Below are positions 57,717-64,000 of a stretch of DNA of 64,000 bases, in pieces. Every line of letters begins with the position of its first letter. Position 1 is the stretch's first letter. The DNA lies in NCBI GenBank assembly GCA_902702965.1, contig CACRXP010000067.1, forward strand, positions 397,966-461,965, in the 5' to 3' direction. The DNA is from Spirometra erinaceieuropaei (Eukaryota > Platyhelminthes > Cestoda > Diphyllobothriidea > Diphyllobothriidae). The notes under the pieces are model-generated. The model made no database searches, was not told where the DNA came from, and was given only the letters and a program-made list of their open reading frames with translations. The translations under genes and the position numbers were made by a program.

Positions 57717-58785
57717 TAACGTCTATTTACTTGCTCCACCGTGGCAATGACATGCACGTTTATAAGCGCATTTTGTTATCTAGGTTGAGTCGTTCATTAT
57801 TGTTCTATTCTTCCTCGTGCACGTGTTCATATTTTCCGATGAAAGCACTCAATCATCCCTTTTTAAGCTACACGTTTAAACATCTACCAATTTGCGTTAG
57901 ATGTGTTCTGAGATTTAATAGCTGTCAATTAATATTCAGTTAATTATATTTGAGGTTAAACAAAACTGATAGTTAAAATTGCTTGAAAGCGCGTGACATT
58001 GTGCGTCCAAAAACATGTGAATTCGGTTTTCGTTTTAGTACACGCTGTGTGGCTTTAACAGGTTAACATCGACCAGACAGTACCTTGGCTGGCACTAAAG
58101 TGGTCAACAGCCGTTCTCTGATCATTTATTTTCCTTGATTAACACGGACATATGACACCTGTTCTTACTGCATTACTTATACTACGCTTTGTCTCCGAGG
58201 TTTGCAAATTTACCCAAGGTATTCACGCTTTCTCAGATTTTTTTCAAATAACCCCAAATATTACAATAAAATGGTTTCTATTCAAATCAACTAAACACGA
58301 AAGTAAACACTTACATTTACATGATTTAACTCAAATATTAATTGACATGATGGAAAAACCACCATGCTCACCAAACGTTCTTTAAGTCGTCAAAAATGGC
58401 GTTTTATAGAGTATTGGTTGCGTTTGCCAAGATAGGTCTTCCGAAGGACAAATAACACGCAGGAAATTGTTTTATAATCAGGATTTTTCTTTATTTCACA
58501 AAACTATGGTTGCTAAAATGGTCCCTATCCTTTGTTTCTTATAAAACATTGTTAAAACTTGGTGTTCATGTACATGACGGAATCAATATTCTACTTATTT
58601 CCCCAGTCATGAAAACGCTAAAACTAATTGGCATTTGGAAAAAAGTGCTTGATCAAGTAGACTTAACAGACAATTTGCACATAGTGCAGTATATTTTCCT
58701 GCGCCGTATTGCAGTTCCTAGAGCAGTTGGCGTCAAAGACAGGCCAAAAACATCCTTAGTTTTCAAACAGTAGAGCATGGAGTAC
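57717..58785 (+). repeat. Diverged direct duplication, copy 2
   Basis: Partner of 54,490-55,545. After this copy the sequence runs on without a Penelope insertion to the 58,912-59,053 segment, so it shows the uninterrupted arrangement. Confidence 0.55.
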
Positions 58786-58911
58786 TCACGTACGCTGAAA
58801 CATTAGATGTTTCACGGTGACATAGATGTATTGGGTCTGTGGCAGGTACCTAACTGATACCCCTTAATTTGACCTAGTCAAAGTGGCCAACAGGATTCAC
58901 ATAGTATTTTG

Positions 58912-59053
58912 AATAATTTGACTTTTTCCCCCACATCATACGATTCCTCGAAGAAAATTCTGCCAATGGAAATATGCCCCAAACTGAACTCCCACCCCTC
59001 ACTTCCTCTGTTTTTAGACAGGCACCTAACCGTATATTCTGCATTATTTCTTG
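58912..59053. repeat. Short segment duplicated at 56,478-56,618
   Basis: Same landmarks as 56,478-56,618, in the same order and orientation. Confidence 0.5.
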
Positions 59054-59815
59054 GTGAATGATGATACGATAGCAAGTTTTAATTCTCCTTTAAGAGGTAA
59101 CACTACGACCGACAGATGTCATCTGCAATATACAGTCCAAAAGAGAAATATTATGATATTTTACTGACATATTAATTTACCTGTAACCTACTTCTGGATT
59201 ACGCATTTCATAAGAGTTTTTTATCACAAATTTATTTATACATGTATAATGTCCGCAGACAATAATTGTATTTTAAGTTAGTCAACGCTTCATTGATAAT
59301 CATATTTTAAACAGAAAATTCAAAGGTACAGAGAATACATTGGGACAACAAATGTCATGGAAACTGTGGAGGCTGATATCGAAAATGTGTCCACCCTGGC
59401 CATAGTCACTTGCTTCTACGACAATGTATATTCCAATTATTTGCATATTTCTGATTTGACTTTCCGTGACCTCGACCAAAACCGCCTACTTTCAGACCAA
59501 GACAGTGATTGTGCGGATTCTGTTTGGAAGCAACAAATACTTCGTTACGTCAGTATTCTGGTCCGGCAAACCTTTCTACAATCAGGTCCGAGAGTCTGCC
59601 GTGTCTAGATGGTGTATGTGAAAATGTGTCCACTTGGGGTTCCACCGCAAACCGACCAGGCTTCTAATCCCATTCCCTTGAAGAAAATGCTCCAATCTCT
59701 AATTGTCTTTATGTAGAGTATATCCAGTGGAGTACATCCATTCAGTCCATCCAGGTAGAGCACATTCGGAACGTAGCTGAGCCGTGGGCATTCAAATGCC
59801 CACTTTATTAATGAA
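59054..59815. other. Intergenic, nothing recognised
   Basis: The open frame 59,357-59,608 has no recognisable domain or second copy. Confidence 0.4.
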
Positions 59816-59862
59816 CCGCTAGTGGACGTTCCTTTCGGTAAATTCTCATCAGGCCAATACAG
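59816..59862 (-). ncRNA. Hammerhead-like motif, class A, inverted 5' end
   Basis: On the minus strand: TTGGC, CTGATGA, GAATTTACC, GAAA, GGAACGTCCAC, TA, then GCGG. The full invariant core is intact. Confidence 0.58.
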
Positions 59863-59984
59863 TTACATAGGGCGGGGTACAGTGATTGACACAAAAATTG
59901 ATAAAAGTTAGGTTTTAAATTACAGGCTGGGCAAGGGCGGAAGCGCGCAGAAAGTTGTATGTGGTTAGTCAACCTTTGACCACG

Positions 59985-60221
59985 CTAACTAGGAGAATAG
60001 ACAGCGCCATCCTTGCGCACGCAGTGGACTCAGGGCATCGTGTGGACCCCACTGAAGCATTTTGTGTGATTTACAATGTCCCCTCGAGCTACCCTAAACT
60101 ACTGGGCCAGCGCCTGTTAGCAAAAGCAGAAGCGGCCATTATAACCTTACGAAAACCGACCCTATGCGCCCAAAAGAACCTTGGTCAGGCTCCGCGATTA
60201 CCGTGGTCAAAGGTTGACTAA
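59985..60221 (+). pseudogene. Penelope-like GIY-YIG tail
   Basis: TRRIDSAILAHAVDSGHRVD, then PTEAFCVIYNVPSSYPKLLG, QRLLAKAEAAIITLRKPTLC. HA-DSGHRVD with E in the following segment is the conserved end of the nuclease. The same tail (YPKLLGQCLLATAEA) appears at 8.4-8.6 kb on the minus strand. Confidence 0.65.
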
Positions 60222-60326
60222 CCACATACTACTTTCTGCGCCCTTCCGCTCTTACCTAGCCTGTAATTTAAAACCTGAATTTTATCGATTTTTGTTTCAC
60301 TCACAGTACCCGGCTCTATGTAACTG

Positions 60327-60372
60327 TATTGGCCTGATGAGAATTAACCGAAAGGAACGTTCACTCGCCGCT
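60327..60372 (+). ncRNA. Hammerhead-like motif, class A, 3' end
   Basis: TTGGC, CTGATGA, GAATTAACC, GAAA, GGAACGTTCAC, TC, GCCG. GGC and GCC pair as stem I, and GAACGTTC forms stem III. The core is intact. Confidence 0.6.
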
Positions 60373-60375
60373 GTC

Positions 60376-63300
60376 TTTTCTAAATTATTGATTATTTCCA
60401 CTTACGTCAGTTCGCCATGTTTTACGGCTTCGTGCTTAGGCGTCAGGGTCCAAGTTCTAGAGGATACTTAGCAAATATAATGCTTTCCCGCTGCACCTCT
60501 TGAAGGAAGCACTGTTGATTTGACTTCCTTGAGTTCATTTCCTTTATCAAAATAAGGCTTTCGGCAAAAGACATATTTAACTAATATTATGCACAAAATT
60601 GAAGCATCCATACGGAGTTTTAAAAATCTTTAATCTGAAACCTGTCAAATACTTTTATTGGTATTATTCATAAATTAATTAAAGGAAGATATACTTTTTA
60701 CCAAAATATTCTGTGCAAACGGATAATTAGTTCTTCAAACATACTGCTAATGTACCCTAAGACAATTTAAAAATTATATTCGATTATGTACGCAATTTCG
60801 ATTAACCTAAAAATTCATGCACGTCTAGGAAGATTGTTTTCAATTTTTTTGTGAATGCATTCGCTGGTTGCCGGTATAAATGCAAGGTTTAACGATTTTG
60901 CCCTAAACGTATTCATCTGATTGAGCTTCGTCGAAACGCCGCTCACGCTCTTAATATGTAATTTGGTATGAAAAACTTACTGGTGACTTAGTAGCTCTCA
61001 GTCACATACACCTGCGGCACGGGTTACTCAGGTTACAAGTAGTAGTATGGGGTTTATTATATTTAGTTTGACTATGCGGAAACCATCTTATTGGTGAAAA
61101 ATGCTAGACATTGAGGAATGATGCTATTCACTGTCACATATTTGGTTGTATTCGTAGACTAAACAGTTGACCAAACCAACGCGATTTACAAACTAGATAA
61201 GGCTAGTAATGGACAATTAAGCGGAAGCGGCACAAGTTGATAGTTTCACACAATGGTCGTCAGCAGGGCAGACGATGTCGTATTCATGAAACTGGAATCA
61301 CTAAGGAAATTTACGGTATTTAAGATAAGAATTTAATATTATTTATGCATATTGTACGCATCATGGTTTGGCGTTTTCTCGCTTAGCTAGAGTTCACCAA
61401 TGCCAATTGATCAGTAGTGAATTACAAGCTTTCGCCTGGTTTCAGTTTTTAACTAACAAATTTAACTAAGCATTCAAAGTTGTCCAATCACCAACTACGC
61501 TGCACAGTTTGAATGTCGGATTCATGTAACTAGTCAAAGAGCGCTGGCCGATACCAAACGACAGAACGCTCGAAATTTCACAGGCGATGGTTCAACATCG
61601 TTCGTTATGTTCCGCGCATGACTTCACTCAAGATATTGCGCAATACTTTTTCGTAGAAGATGTTATCGCTCTATGCCTTCCTAAAAGCCAGGCGCCCGTA
61701 AATAAAATTAAGTTGAAAATAAATACCTGTGGTGAGGCATGGCATCGATCTCAAATTCCTATCTGCGGACGAACGTCCTCCGCATTAGCAGTTCTTTGTT
61801 GTAAGGACAGCTAACATGTCCACGCACTTTTTTAAAAAAGTACCTGACGAATTTAGGTCCGAGAGAGTTAAATTGTGTCGCATTTGATCCAACTTCTGAC
61901 GCATATCCCAATTCTAAAATCGAAAACAACAAACAGTAGACAATAACATTTTTCTGAATTGAATGTTTTGGGAAATGTCACCTGATTACAAAGATGTCGT
62001 CCACTACGCAGACATTTGTGTCTCAACCAGAATTCGTATGCACCTACGACACGGCACGCTCTTTGGGAACTCCACAAAATGTGGACGCATGAAGAGCGGG
62101 CTGATCGTTATTTGTACTAATTGAGGCACACTGTTATTTCCAACCAAATTGGAACTGCAAACCCCACCAAACACATTTTTGGTTGTTAAAAGACACCTTA
62201 TTTGCAATATTAGTTGTATGGTAAAGCAAGACGTCATATGTTACCGGATATGCTGGGGTATTTAAATAGTCATTTTTACCGAGTGAGGCTCCTGGATAAG
62301 GTTGAAAGTAGATGCATTCAAAAGCCATTATCCTGGTAGGTTCAAAATACGATGGGATTATGCCGTGCGAGCTTAATAGTACAAACCTAACTAAGGAACA
62401 CTTCTAATCAAAAGCTCATTTTAGAATATCGGCCAGCTTTTTATGAGATAAGTCACTAACTATAAACGAAACTTATGGATCAACGAGGCTATCATTTTGG
62501 TACATACTCCTACTTGAGAACAACGACGCCGTCTACATGTCGTTGGTTCGAGAAAATCCTTTGAACACCTAATGTCGGCATTTCATTTTGCGAATAAATT
62601 GTTATTCTACTGAATTATTTAGGCACATCCGTGACGTCTGTCTGAAAGTCTATATTAATTGTTTTTTATTTATATTTGGGATCATACATGTGGACTGAGA
62701 AATTGAATCAGTGGATATCAGTATCTCGGTGGTCCTGAATTTAGCTTTTTCTTTTTCTGTAGAGGCTGTTCTGCCTCAGCTAGCTAAATGGACATTCTGC
62801 ATTTGCTTATGCGTTTGATGTTGAATGCACTTGACCATCTTGTATTTCTGAATTTCAGTCAAGCGCAAATGCGTGGGACAAATTTACTAAGTGAATAGAT
62901 TTTTCTTAAATTTCAGAAAGGCTTTCCTGACATTTAAAAATTTCCAGTTGACAACATGCTAAATCCGGTTGTTTAATGCAAACGCATATGCTAGCTCACA
63001 AAAATAAAATACCCCTAAACTCTGATACTTCTCCAATCACATTTGTGACACGCAAACTTAATGGTTCATGTAAATCAAGTCTAAAAGGTAAACGACATCT
63101 GAGCTTCTGTGTAAAAATTCTTTCCTGTAACTTACATGTCTGGTATTTTATTCGCACAGTCGACTCAAACTTGACAGATATCAGCATAATAGAACATTTT
63201 GGAAAATGGGTAGATATCGTTCATTAAATAAAATTGTGTCTGTCTGTCCCATGGTATTGCGGTTTCTTTTTCAGACAGGGTAATTGCTAAATATGCACTT

Positions 63301-64000
63301 TTTTCGATAAAAGATATTATATTATCAGACTTTAGTGCTTTGTAAATTACATGATATTTAGTTGTAGTTTCAAAACCATCAACGATTCTTAGATAATGTG
63401 AGAAAACTACTCTGGCAGCCAATGCCAAGGCATGTTGATTTTGGGTTGCAATGCGTAACAAATTGGTTTTACATTGCGTACTGTTTTAGAAGAGATCCCG
63501 AACTGACAGTCTACAGACAGTTAGGTAGGAGTGTACTGCACTGCGTAGTTTAACTGTAACATTTATGCTACTAGTCAAGACACGCTTAGTTAATAGGAAA
63601 GACAGGACGATGGGGAGACATTTGTGATAGTAACAAGTATAGCTCTAGGCCTTTACATTAGCCTGCTTTTCGGATATTCAACAACGTCAAATCCAAATAC
63701 GCGTGACGAAATCTGACATTAGTCTAAAGTTTCTCGTCGCGCATTTTTCCAGACTGTGCCTCTTCATAAGCTATCTGTGCGAACGATTTAACTGTTCTCA
63801 AGTAAACATCCTTGACTGTGTGCAAGCGCTAAACTTTTGACGTATCAAGAAACGAGTTTTAAAGCACGGGGCGAAATATGAACTACAGGCAATACTGCAC
63901 GAATTTGGGTTGTTCAGATACAAGTAATTGGTCGTGTTTGTCGTATTATAGGCCTTATGTTAGGTCAATGAGACAGTTTTAGTGAATGTCAGAGTGAAAA
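60376..64000. other. Intergenic, almost nothing recognised
   Basis: No supported gene. A fragment of the dispersed repeat lies on the minus strand near 62,415-62,475 (CATTTTAGAATATCGGCCAG, TTATGAGATAAGTCACTAA). Other open frames are short and not protein-like. Confidence 0.5.

Larger units (their letters stand above)
59816..60375 (+). mobile_element. Short Penelope-like element with inverted ends (hairpin)
   Basis: The left end (59,816-59,985) is a minus-oriented copy of the 3' terminal region, including the hammerhead-like motif and GTTAGGTTTTAAATTACAGG. The centre is a plus-strand nuclease tail, and the right end (60,190-60,375) is the same terminal region in plus orientation. It is therefore a severely 5'-truncated element with its terminal repeat inverted at the 5' end. 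It belongs to the same lineage as the element at 8.3-11.5 kb. Confidence 0.65.

Overview
This window is eukaryotic: AT-rich, mostly non-coding, with spliced genes and many transposable-element remnants. The best fit is a parasitic flatworm, probably a diphyllobothriidean tapeworm (Spirometra, Dibothriocephalus or Schistocephalus type). That is inference, from the density of Penelope-like elements (PLEs) carrying hammerhead-ribozyme motifs, the short intron and the TTAGGG-like tracts. No rRNA gene, functional tRNA gene or CRISPR array was seen.

1-19.2 kb: two copies of one two-exon gene for a small secreted six-cysteine protein, facing each other (4.3-6.0 kb on +, 19.0-16.5 kb on -). The splice sites, intron phase, cysteines and an upstream block are shared. 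Between them lie a PLE remnant (6.6-7.2 kb), a longer decayed PLE (8.3-11.5 kb), a tRNA-like SINE (about 13 kb), and a nearly identical 374-bp tandem pair with a hammerhead-like fold per unit (14.1-14.8 kb).

19.8-31.1 kb: PLE fragments, SINE copies, diverged repeats with TTAGGG-like stretches, and a fragment of an unknown gene family (28.2-28.45 kb). A structurally complete Tc1/mariner transposon follows (29,234-31,149); removing a 43-bp intron from its transposase restores the frame and the exact DD34E spacing.

31.5-33.7 kb: a PLE with inverted terminal hammerhead motifs and a SINE-like composite repeat.

33.8-53.1 kb: a giant inverted repeat, with arms of about 7.2 and 6.7 kb around a spacer of about 5.5 kb. 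The arms carry copies of the same candidate exons, TTAGGG-like tracts and a PLE tail. The right-arm exon copies are more damaged.

53.1-64 kb: PLE fragments in both orientations, a diverged direct duplication (about 54.5-56.6 and 57.7-59.05 kb) interrupted by PLEs, a short PLE hairpin (59.8-60.4 kb), and about 3.6 kb with little recognisable content.

Only the secreted-protein pair and the Tc1 transposase look intact. No pathway links the genes; the story is of duplication and retroelement colonisation.
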